From: Acidobacteriota bacterium
GTDB lineage: Bacteria > Acidobacteriota > Terriglobia > Versatilivoradales > Versatilivoraceae
DNA length: 39,897 nucleotides
Direction of reading: 5' to 3'
Assembly (NCBI GenBank): GCA_003224715.1
Contig: QHZP01000100.1
Location: 1 to 39,897, forward strand
Within the stretch, counting starts at the first letter, position 1, and every line of letters starts with the position of its first letter. This document shows, piece after piece, positions 38,694-39,897 of the stretch. A program made the translations under genes and the position numbers. The notes beneath the pieces are model-generated. The model saw only the letters and a list, made by a program, of their open reading frames with translations, searched no databases and had not been told where the DNA came from.

Positions 38694-39897
38694 TCAGGAC
38701 TCCGAGAGCATTGTGCTGGGTACGGTTGGGTTTTCGAACAGAAAATTAATGATATGGGCTATGAAATGCCGTTGCAACGCCAGCTCATTGAATAATCGGT
38801 TGCTCATGAATTTTTCAACGACTTTAATAGCAAACACAACGTCTTCTAGGGTAACCTGGGCTCTTCCATTAGAAGCGGCATAGGCACGGCTGAACCATTT
38901 CACCAGCGAAAAATTGGCGGCGATGATAGCCAACCGTTTGCTGATAGGCATTCTTCCAGTGCTTACCAGGGTTCTGACAAGATAACGCAAGTAACGGTCA
39001 ACCACCTTGCGAAAGGTTTCTACCTGCGCATAGAAACCAACATCTTTCATCTTCCTGTAATTCACCCGAAATTTGAAAACCTCAAAAGATTTCTCCCCGA
39101 TGCTCTTCCATTGCTTTAGGATATTCATAACCATGTTGCCAGAACTCACACGCTTCTCATTTATCCTTCGTGCATAGGACGCTTCCACACATTGGATCAG
39201 GATTGCCAAATATAATTCTCTCTTGGAGTGATTGGGAGAAGGGGCTTTAATCTTCGACAGAATCTTTTCCAATTCTCCCGCCTGGATACTGGTAAGTGCT
39301 TCTTTCACCGCCTCGCCCTTTGAAGTCGTCCGGCCGGAGAGACGCAAGCTCAGGTCCTTGACGATCTGATCGAGACAAAGAATTTTCTCCTCGTAGGAAA
39401 GATCAAACCCCAACACTTTCAGAAAGGAGTCTTCCATCTCTGCGTAACCCTGCCAGTCGAGGCTAGTCTTCGAGTCGAGAGGAAAGACAGGGGCAATGGT
39501 TAGAACATATTCGCGGGGAAGCCGGCGTTCCACCTCTTCAGTTGTGACTGGGTCATCCAGATTCTGGATGACTTCGGGACAAGAATGATCCAGCAAAACT
39601 TCCAGTCCACGAGGCGTTTGGTAATAGATGTAAGGATATTGCTGGCAACCGAGAGGTTTGGCATCGTATCCTTCGACAGCATGAATCGAACAGAGTTTAC
39701 GTTCATTAATAAAACTGCAGGTTCCGTTCTGACGCTGGATAATCTCGTCTTGACCAATAATCTTAAAGAGGGGTTGATGCTTGCGAGCTTCGAGGGCACG
39801 TGCCATCTCTTGAACCCAATCTTTCCGGAGCAGGGCATCCTTTCTCTGTTTGTCAATGCTGATATCCCAAAAACCACAACAGAAGCCACAGTCCGGA
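38694..39897 (-). CDS. YkgJ-family CxxCxxCC-type cysteine cluster protein, 5' end outside window
   Basis: Frame is open to the window edge: PDCGFCCGFWDISIDKQRKDALLRKDWVQEMARALEA...NGTCSFINERKLCSIHAVEGYDAKPLGCQQYPY. Cys-rich pattern matches YkgJ/FliB-like proteins. The track ORF begins at an internal Met (39806). Confidence 0.78.
   Translation of the reverse strand, partial: PDCGFCCGFWDISIDKQRKDALLRKDWVQEMARALEARKHQPLFKIIGQDEIIQRQNGTCSFINERKLCSIHAVEGYDAKPLGCQQYPYIYYQTPRGLEVLLDHSCPEVIQNLDDPVTTEEVERRLPREYVLTIAPVFPLDSKTSLDWQGYAEMEDSFLKVLGFDLSYEEKILCLDQIVKDLSLRLSGRTTSKGEAVKEALTSIQAGELEKILSKIKAPSPNHSKRELYLAILIQCVEASYARRINEKRVSSGNMVMNILKQWKSIGEKSFEVFKFRVNYRKMKDVGFYAQVETFRKVVDRYLRYLVRTLVSTGRMPISKRLAIIAANFSLVKWFSRAYAASNGRAQVTLEDVVFAIKVVEKFMSNRLFNELALQRHFIAHIINFLFENPTVPSTMLSES

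Noticed and set aside
1-39897. CRISPR arrays, tRNA/rRNA genes, transposases or phage genes
   Set aside because: No regularly spaced repeats, cloverleaf-like sequence or recognisable mobile-element proteins were seen; no computational scan could be run.

Overview
This window is almost entirely minus-strand and holds two adjacent blocks. (A) About 0.6-17.4 kb is a Tad/Flp type IVc pilus locus. In transcription order it has a NarL-type sensor kinase and response regulator, an Flp pilin (not in the ORF track, found by reading), a CpaA/TadV prepilin peptidase, CpaB, an RcpA/CpaC secretin, a TadG-like protein, two TadE-like minor pilins, a CpaE/TadZ ATPase, a CpaF/TadA ATPase, TadB, TadC, a 30-aa membrane microprotein (also not in the ORF track), a strong hairpin terminator, DUF192, a TPR lipoprotein and an AAA ATPase. 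(B) About 17.4-38.4 kb is a dense array of polytopic GT-C-like glycosyltransferases. It includes two GT87/DUF2029 paralogs, a polyprenyl-P-sugar synthase-like GT2, an asparagine-synthase-type amidotransferase, two SAM methyltransferases, a membrane-embedded spermidine-synthase-like protein and a PAP2-type phosphatase/transferase. The edges carry a truncated peptidase-MA-like CDS (+ strand, left) and a truncated YkgJ-type Cys-cluster CDS (- strand, right). The most notable observations are: three broken genes (tadA, cpaB and a YfhO-like membrane gene), all needing the same +1 frame correction; the unannotated microprotein and pilin; a possible pilus or envelope glycosylation system (inference only); and a GC-rich repeat island at about 35.5-35.97 kb. 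No CRISPR array, tRNA, rRNA or transposase was recognised. Taxonomy was not assigned.
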